Of a stretch of 64,000 bases of DNA, positions 35,195-44,192 are shown one piece after another. Origin of the DNA: an uncultured Acetobacteraceae bacterium (GTDB lineage Bacteria; Pseudomonadota; Alphaproteobacteria; Acetobacterales; Acetobacteraceae); the NCBI GenBank assembly GCA_943912335.1, contig CALTUD010000008.1:52722-116721 (forward strand), written 5' to 3'. The position numbers and the translations under genes were made by a program. How positions within the stretch are numbered: position 1 is the stretch's first letter; every line of letters begins with the position of its first letter. Under the pieces are notes generated by a model. The model saw only the letters and a list, made by a program, of their open reading frames with translations, did not search any database and was not told the DNA's origin.

Positions 35195-35689
35195 TCACCT
35201 CTTCCCCTGGCCAGGACGGACATAGATCACCACCCCGGCCAGGTCGGGACGGCCGAAAGGACCGGAGATGTCCACCCAGACCCGGTTCTGCTCGGCCAGG
35301 GTCATCCGCCCCTGGCCGATCGGCTTTTCGTTCCGAAAGACGGTGTAGAGCAGCGTCTGCGGGCCGTCGGCCTTCACCGCCAGAGCCATGCCGTCGGCGC
35401 CCGGGCGCCGGATCGGCATCTCCGCGCCGTCGAGATGTCCGCTGACGGTTTCGTGCAGGCTCGGGATCTCCCACAGGATCGCGCCGTCACGGCCGATATG
35501 GAAGCGGTAGCCATCGGCCGCCTGGTCCCGGATCGCGGCTGGATTGCGTGTCTGACTGAGAACCCAGTCGCCGTTCCAGGGGCTCTCCGCGCCGGCCGGC
35601 GGCGGGGGAGGCAAAACGGACGGCGCAGCCTGCGCCGAGCAAACGAGAAAGGCCGACCCTAAACCCAGCAGGCTCGCAAGGCGAATCAC
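35195..35689 (-). CDS. Secreted hypothetical protein (164 aa)
   Basis: Signal peptide VIRLASLLGLGSAFLVCSAQA, then a proline stretch and a compact beta-rich domain (WNGDWVLSQTRNPAAIRDQAADGYRFHIGRDGAILWEIPSLHE is one continuous stretch of it). No family recognised; the layout resembles a lipocalin-like or META-like small periplasmic domain, which is only an impression. The GTG at 35689 overlaps the upstream gene's stop as GTGA, implying coupled translation; a second GTG at 35698 is possible. Converges with the AEC permease gene, 7 nt apart. Confidence 0.7.
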   Translation of the reverse strand: MIRLASLLGLGSAFLVCSAQAAPSVLPPPPPAGAESPWNGDWVLSQTRNPAAIRDQAADGYRFHIGRDGAILWEIPSLHETVSGHLDGAEMPIRRPGADGMALAVKADGPQTLLYTVFRNEKPIGQGRMTLAEQNRVWVDISGPFGRPDLAGVVIYVRPGQGKR

Positions 35690-35970
35690 AGAAGCCACCG
35701 TTCGGCCAGCGCGGCACGCTCGGTCTCGAGATCGTCCCGGCAAACCGGCACCCCCGCACGACGATACCAATAGGCCGCGTTGCCGAGATCGCCTTCGACG
35801 CGATGCAGGAACGCGTGCATCAGGCATTCCTCGGCATTGCGCGGCTCTTCCACCAGAGTATGCGCGGCAGGCCAGTCGCCCTTCGCCTCGTGCCAAAGAG
35901 CACGCAGAACCGGCGATGCGCCTTGCGGCGGCTCCGTCATGGCACGCAGGCGGTCGAGCGCTCCATTCAC
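35686..35970 (-). CDS. Small helical protein (94 aa), unknown function
   Basis: The product (VNGALDRLRAMTEPPQGASP...) is a helical, possibly TPR-like protein: SPVLRALWHEAKGDWPAAHTLVEE, NAEECLMHAFLHRVEGDLGNAAYWYRRAG. The GTG at 35970 has GGAGG 8 nt upstream, inside the end of the antiporter gene; an ATG at 35940 is the alternative. The spacing of W, A and Y over two helix pairs is like short Sel1/TPR proteins of alphaproteobacteria. It lies between the antiporter and the secreted protein with which it overlaps. Confidence 0.75.
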   Translation of the reverse strand: MNGALDRLRAMTEPPQGASPVLRALWHEAKGDWPAAHTLVEEPRNAEECLMHAFLHRVEGDLGNAAYWYRRAGVPVCRDDLETERAALAERWLL

Positions 35971-35987
35971 GGCGGTGCCCTCCAGGG

Positions 35988-38573
35988 TCAGCGATGCGAG
36001 ATCGTTTCGATCTCCGCCGGCGGGACGTAATCCGGAAGGGCGACGGCGGCACCCGCCGGCGCGGGCAGAAGCGGCTGGTTCGGCGCCTCGCCCATGCGGA
36101 CGCGCGATTGGCGGTCGAGGTTCTCCCGCACCACCGGGTATTCCTCGGCCAGACGCAGGAACTCCTTGGCGCTCATCGCCAGCAGATGGCCGAAACGCAG
36201 CGACCGCACCGACGTCCGCACCTTGCCACCCCGCAGCAGATCGTCCGCGCCCAGCACGGTGCCCGGGCCGAAATGGACGTCGTGTTCGTCCACATGCGTC
36301 TCGAACTGGCCGGCGCTGACGAAATACACCATGCGCACGGCACGGTCGCGCTTCAGGATCCGCTCGTTTGGCGCAGTGAAGTGGATCGCCACGCTCATCG
36401 CCAGATCGTGCAGCACCGCCACGGGCACGCCGTTCAGCGCCGGGATCGCCTTGATCCGGCTTTCGATGCCGCTCTTCAGGTTGAAGCGCATGCGCCGCTC
36501 CATCCTGTGCCGCCGCACCTCCACGCCCCGGAACAGCTCGGCGTGCAGCTCCTCGCTGATCAGGCTTTCCGACAGCAGCTCGTCGTACTGCTCGCCTTCG
36601 AGACGCAAGGCCACCTGACGCAGCATCCGGCTTTCCAGCGCCTCGGTGTAGCCCTGGTAGTGCAGGCGCATGGTGCCTATCGCCTCCTCCAGCAGCTTCT
36701 GCTGCCGTTCCAGCACTTCGGACACGATATCGGCCAGACGCGTGCCCAGGGTCGGCTCGACGCGGCGGCGCATGAAGCGGGTCAGCGACAGCGACACGAT
36801 ATGCGCCACCATCAGCATCTCGAACCGCTCCATCATCGCATACATCAGCGGCGCATCGAGATGCAGGCGATGGTGGATGAACTGCGCGAAACGGAAGCGC
36901 CAGCTCGGGCTCAGACGCCGGCGCACCGCCTGCACGTAGCCGAACCGACCTTCCAGACGCGCGCCGTCGATCATCGCTTCGGCGGAGCGCAGCAGCGTTT
37001 CCATCACCCGCCGCGAGATGCCGCGCGTGCGGAACAGGTCGAGCAGGATCGAGCGTTCCTGGTTGGCGATGGTGATCAGCGCCAGGGTGACGCGCTGACG
37101 GTCGCCGAGCGCGGTGTCGAAGGTGTTGGCGGCCTGCTCGGCGGCGATGCGGCGATCCAGCTTGTCCAGAACATGCTTCATCGCATGGGCGGGGAAGCCC
37201 AGATCGCCGGCCACGCGACGCGTCCGCTCCTTCACCTCGCCCAGGCCGATGCTGAGCACCTGATGCCGCAGCGCCTGATCGATCGGCGACAGCTGATCCA
37301 GCTTCAGCTTGATCACCAGATGACGCAGCGTGGTGCCGTTCAGGAACAAGGTGAACAGAACGAAGCCGGTGGCGATGATGCCGATGAAATGTGCCACCTC
37401 CGCATTCACGTGCGAGTTCTCGGCCACGGCCAGAGCCAGCGCCAGGGTGATGGCGCCGCGCAACCCGCCCCAGACCATGGTAGCCTTGAACGGCGTCGGC
37501 ACCGGCGGCGACAGCTTGGTCGCGGCCAGAACCGGCAGCATGCCGAACACCACCGCCGTGCGGGCGACGAGGCCGGCGGCGACGGCGATCAGGATCAGCA
37601 CCACATCCCAGCGCGTCATACCGATCAGCAAACGCGGCACCAGCATGGAGGCCAGCACGAACACCAGCGACCCGGCCCAGAACACGAGCTGTTCCCACAG
37701 CTCCTGCACGAAGCGCCAGGTCTGCGGCCGCAGCGTGGACGGTCCATAGGCGGAATACACCAGGCCGGCTGCGGCGGTCGCCACCACGCCGGACATGCCG
37801 AACCGGTCGCAGACGATATAGGCCACGTAAGGCAGGGCGATGGTCAGCGTGACCTCGGCCGCGGGCGTGCTGCCGACCAGGGTGGTGGTCCACAAGGTGA
37901 GCCGGCCCAGCAGGCCGCCGACCACCAGGGCGCCGCCGAAGGACAGCACGAAATCGACGATGGCCGGCCCGGCGGACACCTCGGCGTGGTTGGTCAGGGC
38001 CGGAAGCAGGATGCCGAAGATCGAGATCGCCGCCGCGTCGTTCAGCAGCGCTTCGCCCTCGACGAGACGGGTCAGGCGGCTGGCGGCGCCGATCTCGCCG
38101 AAGATCGCCGCCACTGCGGACGGGTCCGTATTGGCGACGATGGCGCCCAGCGTCAGGCACACCACCAGAGGCATTCCCGAGAACGGATAGAGCGCGAACC
38201 CGATCGCCGCCGTGCTGACCACCACGGCGACGATCGCCAGCAGCAGCACCGTGGCCCATTCATGCGCCAAACGGCGCACATCGATCATCAGCGAGCCCTG
38301 GAACACCAGGATCGGCAGGAAAATCAGCAGGAAGGCTTCTGAATCGATCGGAAAATCGAGCAGAGTCCGCGCCGCGCCGTCGAACACGTTGGTGACCGAG
38401 GACCGTAGCAGCACGTCGGCCGCACCGCCCAGCACGATTCCCACCACGGCCAACAGCACGGTTTCCGGCAGCGCCAGCCTGCGCGCCACCGGCTGCACCG
38501 CGCACACGGCGACCAGCAGCAGCGCGATCGACAGCAGCACGGCAGGCAGTCCGACCATCATCATCATGCGCAT
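35988..38573 (-). CDS. Na+/H+ antiporter (CPA1) with cyclic-nucleotide-binding-like C-terminal domain
   Basis: The 861-residue protein has a 12-13-TM CPA1 core with TLGAIVANTDPSAVAAIFGEIG and VEGEALLNDAAAISIFGIL, containing the ion-binding Asp residues. A long soluble helical region follows (QQKLLEEAIGTMRLHYQGYTEALE) and then, about residues 720-820, a cNMP-binding-like beta roll (ERILKRDRAVRMVYFVSAGQFETH, GPGTVLGADDLLRGG). The layout parallels SOS1/NhaP-type exchangers with a regulatory tail. An ATG at 38573 has AAGGAGGGC just upstream and skips 13 codons. Nucleotide binding is plausible but not proven. Confidence 0.9.
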   Translation of the reverse strand: MRMMMMVGLPAVLLSIALLLVAVCAVQPVARRLALPETVLLAVVGIVLGGAADVLLRSSVTNVFDGAARTLLDFPIDSEAFLLIFLPILVFQGSLMIDVRRLAHEWATVLLLAIVAVVVSTAAIGFALYPFSGMPLVVCLTLGAIVANTDPSAVAAIFGEIGAASRLTRLVEGEALLNDAAAISIFGILLPALTNHAEVSAGPAIVDFVLSFGGALVVGGLLGRLTLWTTTLVGSTPAAEVTLTIALPYVAYIVCDRFGMSGVVATAAAGLVYSAYGPSTLRPQTWRFVQELWEQLVFWAGSLVFVLASMLVPRLLIGMTRWDVVLILIAVAAGLVARTAVVFGMLPVLAATKLSPPVPTPFKATMVWGGLRGAITLALALAVAENSHVNAEVAHFIGIIATGFVLFTLFLNGTTLRHLVIKLKLDQLSPIDQALRHQVLSIGLGEVKERTRRVAGDLGFPAHAMKHVLDKLDRRIAAEQAANTFDTALGDRQRVTLALITIANQERSILLDLFRTRGISRRVMETLLRSAEAMIDGARLEGRFGYVQAVRRRLSPSWRFRFAQFIHHRLHLDAPLMYAMMERFEMLMVAHIVSLSLTRFMRRRVEPTLGTRLADIVSEVLERQQKLLEEAIGTMRLHYQGYTEALESRMLRQVALRLEGEQYDELLSESLISEELHAELFRGVEVRRHRMERRMRFNLKSGIESRIKAIPALNGVPVAVLHDLAMSVAIHFTAPNERILKRDRAVRMVYFVSAGQFETHVDEHDVHFGPGTVLGADDLLRGGKVRTSVRSLRFGHLLAMSAKEFLRLAEEYPVVRENLDRQSRVRMGEAPNQPLLPAPAGAAVALPDYVPPAEIETISHR

Positions 38574-38720
38574 GCCCTCCTTCGCGATCGTGCTGCGGCG
38601 AATGTGACACATCCATGCGGCAATTGCATGGCCGGAACTTCATGACGTGCGATTCACGCACGATAAAGCGTACCACCAGCGAGCCGACGGCTACCCTCCC
38701 TCTTGAGGAGGTCGAGACGC

Positions 38721-38746
38721 AAAAAAGGCGACGCCGAAGCGCCGCC
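38721..38746 (-). terminator. Rho-independent terminator of the tracrRNA
   Basis: 8-bp stem (one G-U pair) closed by a UUCG tetraloop and followed by six U on the minus strand. This is a textbook terminator and fixes both the strand and the 3' end of the tracrRNA. Confidence 0.9.
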
Positions 38747-38831
38747 CTTATTTGGTGCGAACCAGCCGCTTGTTAACCGCCGGACCCGCGATCTCTGAAT
38801 TGATAGGAAGGCCGAGTTTTCCGGCGCCGTC
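38721..38831 (-). ncRNA. tracrRNA of the type II-C CRISPR system
   Basis: Read on the minus strand, 38800-38772 is an anti-repeat: TTCAGAGATCGCGGGTCCGG matches the array repeat (as on the plus strand) over TTCAGAGATCGCGG and TCC, with one extra G. A nexus-like segment follows, with a TGGT/TCGC/ACCA hairpin (about 38763-38752). The molecule ends in a strong intrinsic terminator: GGCGGCGC, loop TTCG, GCGTCGCC, then six T (38746-38721). It lies divergent from cas9. The 5' end is estimated from a weak promoter. The RNA would pair with crRNA repeats, be trimmed by RNase III and load Cas9. Confidence 0.88.
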
Positions 38832-39139
38832 AATCCACTTATCACACCTGTCCAACAGCAATTAAGCACCATCTCAGTAGTCGAAACTCTCGAGCAACTG
38901 ATCAGACTTAACGGTGCCACAAGCCGAGACATGCAGATAACGGCCTCGCTTCCTTATGGAAGGGAATCGAGATGGCGAGTAACCATCACATATCAATTCA
39001 GCCCAGTCAACTGAGCTTCCCTAAGCACCATCTCTTGTAGGAGCATCCTCAGAAATCGTTTCATATTATCTACCCGCATGCTAGATATTGCAAGTAGGTA
39101 TCCTGAAGCTGAACCAAGCATCTGAAGGGTGGAACCGTA
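38832..39139. other. AT-rich divergent intergenic region between tracrRNA and cas9
   Basis: About 300 nt without a convincing gene, visibly more AT-rich than the flanks. It should hold the cas9 promoter: TATTAT at 39064-39069 is a fair -10 but has no good -35. AAGGGTGG at about 39126-39133 is the cas9 ribosome site. Short open frames here have no coding character. Confidence 0.5.
38838..38865 (-). promoter_or_regulatory. Weak candidate promoter for tracrRNA
   Basis: On the minus strand TTAATT (38865-38860) and GATAAG (38843-38838) are 16 nt apart, a possible -35/-10 pair that would start RNA near 38831, about 30 nt before the anti-repeat. The match to consensus is modest. Confidence 0.3.
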
Positions 39140-42100
39140 ATGCTATGGAGAATTGGAGTTGATATTGGAACAAATTCTCTCGGATGGTGTTGTATTCAGC
39201 TAGACAAAAACGGAAAAGCGGTCGCCATTCTCGCCATGGGCTCGCGAATCTTCGGCGATGGTCGCGATCCGAAGTCTAAACAGTCCCTCGCCATCGACCG
39301 GCGGGAGGCACGCTCGGCCAGGCGGCGGCGCGATCGCTTCCTCCAGCGGCAGGCCGCGCTCCTGAAGCATCTCTCTCTGGCCGGGCTGTTCCCGCCGGAC
39401 ACCGATCCGGACGCCCGCAAGGCGCTCGAAGGGCTCGACCCGTTCGCCCTGCGCGCCCGCGCCCTGCACGAACCCCTGGCGCCGCACGAGATCGGACGGG
39501 CGCTGTTCCACCTCAACCAGAGGCGCGGCTTCAAATCCAACCGGCGCGCCGACCGGCAGGATGACGGCGAAACCGGAAAGGTGCGGCTCGGTGTATCGCG
39601 CCTGCGGGAACGCATGGACGAGACCGGAGCACCCACTTTCGGCGCCTTCCTGCACGGACTCCGGCAATCGGCGACGGACCAGAACCGGATTCCCAGCGTG
39701 CGCACCCGTCTGCGACCAGAAACCGGCGAGAACGCCAAGGGCGACGGCTACGATTTCTATCCCGAACGTGCCCTTCTGGAGGAAGAGTTCGACGAGATCG
39801 TCAAGGCGCAGGCCGAGCATCACCCTGCCCTGCTCACCGATGCCGTCCGCGAGACACTGTTCGACGTCATCTTCCACCAACGCCCACTGAAGAAACCCAA
39901 GGTCGGACTTTGCACGCTTCTCTACGACACGGGCGAGTTGCGTCTGCCTAAAGCACACCCGCTGTTTCAGCGCCGGCGTCTGCTGGAGGAGGTCAATGCG
40001 CTGCGGATCGTCCATGTCGGCGCGAACCCGGAAAAAATCACACGCGAACAGCGCGACCTTCTTCTGCTCAAACTCAAAACGAAAAAGAGCGTCACCTTCG
40101 CGAGCCTGCGCAAAGCGCTGAAGCTCGATCCGGCCGCACGATTCAACAAAGAGTCAGACAACCGCACCGAGCTGAAAGGGGACGAGGTCGCGGCGGCCTT
40201 CTCCGACAAGAAACGCTTCGGCGATCGCTGGGGGCTGTTGTCCGACGACGCCCAGGCAACCGTGGTCGAGCGCATCCTCGCCGTCGAAACGGACGCGGAC
40301 GTGGCCGCGCTGCGCGACTTTCTGGAGACGGAGCATCGCCTCACCCCCGCGCAGGCCGCCGCGGTGGTCGACACCCACCTGCCGGACGGACATGGCCGTT
40401 TCGGCAAGACCGCGACGCGCAAATTGATCGCAGCCCTCCGCGCGGACGTGATCGTCTACAGCGAGGCGGTCGAGGCCGCCGGGCTCGGTCATCATTCCGA
40501 CCGTCGCACCGGCGAGGCGTGGGACGAACTTCCCTATTACGGCACGGTGCTGCCGCATCACGTCCTGCCGGGCAGCGGCGATCCGGCAGACAGCGACGAG
40601 GCCCGGCACGGCAAGCTGACCAATCCCACAGTCCATATCGGCCTGAACCAGTTCCGGCGCGTGGTGAACCGGCTGATCAAGACATATGGGCCGCCGAAGC
40701 AGATGGCGATCGAACTCGCTCGCGACCTGAAGCTCAACGAGGACGAGAAAGCACGGCTCAACAAGAAGAACGCCGAGAACAGGCAGGCCGCAGAACAGCG
40801 TTCGAAGAAACTGGCCGAGCTTGGGATCGCCGACAAGGGCGCCAACCGGGCCAGGGTGAAGCTCTGGGAAGAGCTGAACCGCGAGAACGTGATGGACCGG
40901 CGCTGTGTCTACACCGGCGAGATCATCAGCGCGGCGATGCTGTTCTCCCCGGAGGTGGAGATCGACCACATCCTGCCCTTCTCCGAGACCCTCGACGATT
41001 CCCAGGGCAACCGCCTGCTCTGCATGCGCTCCGCCAATCGCGACAAACGCAAGCGGTCGCCCTGGGAGGCGTTCGGAAATACGCCGCGCTGGGACGAGAT
41101 CGCCGAGCGCGCCAAACGTCTGCCGCGCGAAAAGCGCTGGCGGTTCGAACCGGACGCGATGCAGCGTTTCGAGAAGGACGGCGGCTTCCTCGCGCGGCAC
41201 CTGATCGACACGCAGCATTTGTCCCGCCTGACGCGGGAATATGCCAGCGTCCTCTATCCCGATCGCGGCGAAGGCTCGTCCAGGGTCTGGGTGACGCCCG
41301 GCCGACTGACGGAAATGCTGCGCCGGCACTGGGGCCTGAACGGCCTGCTGCCCGACCACAATTACGGCGGCGGCGCGGACCAGCCCAAGAACCGGCTGGA
41401 CCATCGCCACCACGCGCTCGACGCTCTCGTGGTCGCGGTCACTGACCGTTCGATGCTCCAGCGCATCGCCACCGCGTCGGGACGGCATGGCTACGGCGAG
41501 GCCGATCGTCTGGTGGGCGAACTCCCCGCCCCCTGGGAGGGCTTCCGCGACGACGCCAAAAGGGCCGTGAACGCCGTCGTCACCAGCCACAGGCCCGACC
41601 ACGGCACGGTCGCCGCCCCCAAACACGCTCCCGGCCGGAACGCGACCGCCGGCCGCCTGCACAACGACACCGCATTCGGTCTGACCGGGAAACAGGAGAA
41701 CGGCATCGAACTGGTGGTCCACCGCGTGCCGCTGACCAGCCTGAAACCCGCCGATCTCAACGACGGAGGCCGTCGCGTGGCCGATCCATTCCTGCGCGAC
41801 ACCCTGCGCGTCGCCACCGCGGGCACCGAAGGCAAGGCGTTCGTCGCGGCGCTCATCCAACTCGCGCGCACGCATCCCGCCTTCGAGGGCCTGCGCCGCA
41901 TCCGCGTGGTCGAGCCGCTCTCGGTGATCCCGATCCGCGACCGGCAGGGCAAAGCCTACAAGGGTTACAAGGGCGATTCGAACTATCGGTTCGACGTCTG
42001 GGAGACGACGGACGGAACCTGGCTTCCCGAGATCGTCTCGATGTTCGACGTTCATCAACCCGGATGGACATCGGCGATCCGCTCGCAGCACCACAATGCT

Positions 42101-42385
42101 CGCAAGGTGCTCAGCCTGCATCGCGACGACATGCTGGCGATCGACCGCGGCGCGGGCCGGGAATTGATGGTCGTGGTCAAGTTCTCCGGCACGCAGATCG
42201 TGCTCGCCGCGCCGAACGAGGCCGGCTCGCTGAAGGAGCGGCACGACAACAAGAACGACCCGTTCCGCTACATCTTCTCGTCCGCAAGCGGCCTCAGGCG
42301 ATGGGGCGCACGGCAGGTCAGGATCGACGAACTCGGCCGCGTTCTCGATCCCGGACCACGTTCGGCACCACCGGCCGCGTCCTGA
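39140..42385 (+). CDS. cas9: CRISPR-associated endonuclease Cas9, compact type II-C
   Basis: The 1081-residue protein has every Cas9 landmark. RuvC-I: GVDIGTNSLGW (Asp8). Arg-rich bridge helix: RREARSARRRRDRFLQRQ (residues about 54-71). RuvC-II: MAIELARDLK (Glu525). HNH: EIDHILPF with D609/H610, N624 and N633. RuvC-III: HRHHALDALV (H757/H758, D761). A PAM-interacting C-terminal region of about 280 residues follows. Catalytic residues are intact, so it should cut both strands of crRNA-matched DNA. Length fits subtype II-C. cas1 starts at its stop (TGATG). The PAM cannot be read from sequence. Confidence 0.97.
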   Translation: MLWRIGVDIGTNSLGWCCIQLDKNGKAVAILAMGSRIFGDGRDPKSKQSLAIDRREARSARRRRDRFLQRQAALLKHLSLAGLFPPDTDPDARKALEGLDPFALRARALHEPLAPHEIGRALFHLNQRRGFKSNRRADRQDDGETGKVRLGVSRLRERMDETGAPTFGAFLHGLRQSATDQNRIPSVRTRLRPETGENAKGDGYDFYPERALLEEEFDEIVKAQAEHHPALLTDAVRETLFDVIFHQRPLKKPKVGLCTLLYDTGELRLPKAHPLFQRRRLLEEVNALRIVHVGANPEKITREQRDLLLLKLKTKKSVTFASLRKALKLDPAARFNKESDNRTELKGDEVAAAFSDKKRFGDRWGLLSDDAQATVVERILAVETDADVAALRDFLETEHRLTPAQAAAVVDTHLPDGHGRFGKTATRKLIAALRADVIVYSEAVEAAGLGHHSDRRTGEAWDELPYYGTVLPHHVLPGSGDPADSDEARHGKLTNPTVHIGLNQFRRVVNRLIKTYGPPKQMAIELARDLKLNEDEKARLNKKNAENRQAAEQRSKKLAELGIADKGANRARVKLWEELNRENVMDRRCVYTGEIISAAMLFSPEVEIDHILPFSETLDDSQGNRLLCMRSANRDKRKRSPWEAFGNTPRWDEIAERAKRLPREKRWRFEPDAMQRFEKDGGFLARHLIDTQHLSRLTREYASVLYPDRGEGSSRVWVTPGRLTEMLRRHWGLNGLLPDHNYGGGADQPKNRLDHRHHALDALVVAVTDRSMLQRIATASGRHGYGEADRLVGELPAPWEGFRDDAKRAVNAVVTSHRPDHGTVAAPKHAPGRNATAGRLHNDTAFGLTGKQENGIELVVHRVPLTSLKPADLNDGGRRVADPFLRDTLRVATAGTEGKAFVAALIQLARTHPAFEGLRRIRVVEPLSVIPIRDRQGKAYKGYKGDSNYRFDVWETTDGTWLPEIVSMFDVHQPGWTSAIRSQHHNARKVLSLHRDDMLAIDRGAGRELMVVVKFSGTQIVLAAPNEAGSLKERHDNKNDPFRYIFSSASGLRRWGARQVRIDELGRVLDPGPRSAPPAAS

Positions 42386-43323
42386 TGGAACAGATCGTCG
42401 ACATTGCCACCGACAACAGACGGCTGTCGGCCCTGCGCGGCTTCCTGATCGTTGCAGATGCTGACGGCGAAGTCGGTCGCGTTCCTCTGGACGACGTCGC
42501 CGCCGTGATCGTGCACGCGCACGGCATTACCTGGAGCACCAACCTCGTCACGGCGCTGGCGGAACGCGGTGCGCCTTTGGTGTTCTGCGGCCCGAACCAC
42601 GCCCCGGTCGCCGTGTGTCTGCCGCTGGAAGGCCATCACGCGCAGAATGCACGTCTGCGCGCGCAATGGTCCGCCGGAAGGCCACTGTCGAAGCAGTTGT
42701 GGCGGCGTATCGTGATCGGCAAGCTACGCTGGCAGGCCGCCATCCTGGACGCGCAAGGCGTTCCGTCCGGCGCCTTCGACCTGCTGGCCAGGAGCGTGAA
42801 GTCCGGTGATCCGGACAATATCGAAGCCCAGGCGGCGCGCCGATACTGGCCGCTCCTGATGGGCAAGGATTTCAGACGGGACCGCGACTCCGGCGCCGTG
42901 AACGGCCTGCTGAACTACGGCTACACCGTGATGCGCGCGCTCTGCGCCCGATCGATCGTCGCGGCCGGGCTGCATCCCTCGATCGGGGTGCACCACGCCA
43001 ACCGTCTCAATGCCTTCGCCCTCGCCGACGATCTGATCGAACCCTACCGGGCGCTGGTCGATGCCCTGGCCGTCCGGCTGGTCGCCAACGGCATCGGTGA
43101 CGTGACACCTGTGGCGAAGCGCGCCTTCGCCCGGCTGACGGCGTTCGATCTGTCGGTGGCAGGGGGAACCACGCCCTTGTCTCTGGTGGTGGCCCGCACG
43201 GCGCAAAGCCTGGCGCGCGCGTTCGAAACCGGCCGGTCCGGCGATCTCGTGATTCCAGACCCGCCGCCGGCTTTGGATATCGCCGCGCTGGACGGCATCG
43301 TCGTCGATCTGCTTCAGTCATGA
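42385..43323 (+). CDS. cas1: CRISPR integrase Cas1 (type II)
   Basis: The 312-residue protein integrates new spacers together with Cas2. Metal-binding/catalytic residues are visible: Glu147 (PDNIEAQAARRYW), His203/His204 (GVHHANRLNAF) and Asp215/Asp216 (LADDLIEPYR). The ATG overlaps the cas9 stop by one base and the gene overlaps cas2 by 4 nt, so all three are co-translated. Longer upstream frames lie inside cas9. Length and the HHxNxxNxF...LADDLIEP stretch are typical of type II Cas1. Confidence 0.96.
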   Translation: MEQIVDIATDNRRLSALRGFLIVADADGEVGRVPLDDVAAVIVHAHGITWSTNLVTALAERGAPLVFCGPNHAPVAVCLPLEGHHAQNARLRAQWSAGRPLSKQLWRRIVIGKLRWQAAILDAQGVPSGAFDLLARSVKSGDPDNIEAQAARRYWPLLMGKDFRRDRDSGAVNGLLNYGYTVMRALCARSIVAAGLHPSIGVHHANRLNAFALADDLIEPYRALVDALAVRLVANGIGDVTPVAKRAFARLTAFDLSVAGGTTPLSLVVARTAQSLARAFETGRSGDLVIPDPPPALDIAALDGIVVDLLQS

Positions 43324-43658
43324 CCGCGACATGGCTGAGCGGTTATCGGCTGATGTGGATCTTGGTGATGTTCGATCTGCCGGTCGCCACCAAGCAAGAG
43401 GCGCGAGCTGCCACCAAATTCCGGGAGTTTTTGCTCGATGAGGGATTCGAGAAGAGCCAGTTCTCGGTCTACGCACGGTTCTGCAACGGCAAGGAGCAAT
43501 TCGAAGCCTATATGCGACGGATCGAGGCCAACCTGCCGCAAAGCGGCGAGATCCATATCCTGCATTTCACGGATCGCCAGTTTGAGACCATCGTCCGCTT
43601 TTCCGGGCGCTCGAAACGGCGACCGCGCAAAAACCCCGATCAACTGGCCTTGTTTTGA
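43320..43658 (+). CDS. cas2: CRISPR adaptation protein Cas2
   Basis: The 112-residue ferredoxin-fold protein has the WILVMFDLPV strand with Asp19 and the FLLDEGFEKSQFSVYARF segment typical of type II Cas2. It forms the Cas1-Cas2 integration complex. ATGA overlap with cas1. No csn2 or cas4 follows; the array begins 73 nt downstream, which defines subtype II-C. Confidence 0.96.
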   Translation: MTATWLSGYRLMWILVMFDLPVATKQEARAATKFREFLLDEGFEKSQFSVYARFCNGKEQFEAYMRRIEANLPQSGEIHILHFTDRQFETIVRFSGRSKRRPRKNPDQLALF

Positions 43659-43682
43659 GTGGAGAACGACAGAATGGCAGCC

Positions 43683-43735
43683 TTCTGGATGAGTGTTTTC
43701 GCCTGTTTTTCAGACACTTAACCACTCATCCAGAA
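43683..43735. repeat. 13-bp perfect inverted repeat between cas2 and the first CRISPR repeat
   Basis: TTCTGGATGAGTG (43683-43695) and CACTCATCCAGAA (43723-43735) are exact reverse complements around a 27-nt AT-rich loop. The right arm runs 4 nt into CRISPR repeat 1. It could be a transcription terminator for the cas operon or for the minus-strand crRNA transcript, or a leader-anchoring element. Confidence 0.85.
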
Positions 43736-44192
43736 TACCGCCTCAGAGATCGCGGTCCAGCGGCAACTCAGCGGCCGTGCTGTCCGCGATCGGCAGAGAA
43801 TACCGCCTCAGAGATCGCGGTCCAGCGGCAACAAGCGGTCGGCCAGCGCAGCCATCACCACCAGAATACCGCCTCAGAGATCGCGGTCCAGCGGCAACTG
43901 CGGCGTCTTGGACGTGAACTTCGGCGAGAGAATACCGCCTCAGAGATCGCGGTCCAGCGGCAACGCTTCCATAAACTTGCCCAGATCGGCGCGGAGAATA
44001 CCGCTTCAGAGATCGCGGTCCAGCGGCAACCCATCGCCCGGCAGGCTGGTGGGGGTGGGGAGAATACCGCTTCAGAGATCGCGGTCCAGCGGCAACTACA
44101 CGCCGTCACCCTGGCGCCGCTCGTCGAGAATACCGCTTCAGAGATCGCGGTCCAGCGGCAACGGTCGGAAACAGGCCGCTGTCGCCGTCCTC

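Noticed and set aside
36000..38342. About 800-codon plus-strand frame across the antiporter
   Set aside because: Composition is that of an antisense shadow; the minus-strand protein is a clear CPA1 exchanger with a strong ribosome site.
38001..38573. Idea that the antiporter start region is part of the CRISPR locus
   Set aside because: The antiporter has its own AAGGAGG-ATG start and normal N-terminus; the CRISPR locus begins after the tracrRNA terminator at 38721.
38654..38932. 92-codon open frame upstream of cas9 on the minus strand
   Set aside because: It covers the tracrRNA anti-repeat and terminator and has no protein-like features.
40154..42244. About 700-codon open frame antisense to cas9
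   Set aside because: Shadow of cas9 codon bias; low-complexity composition, no motif, no ribosome site.
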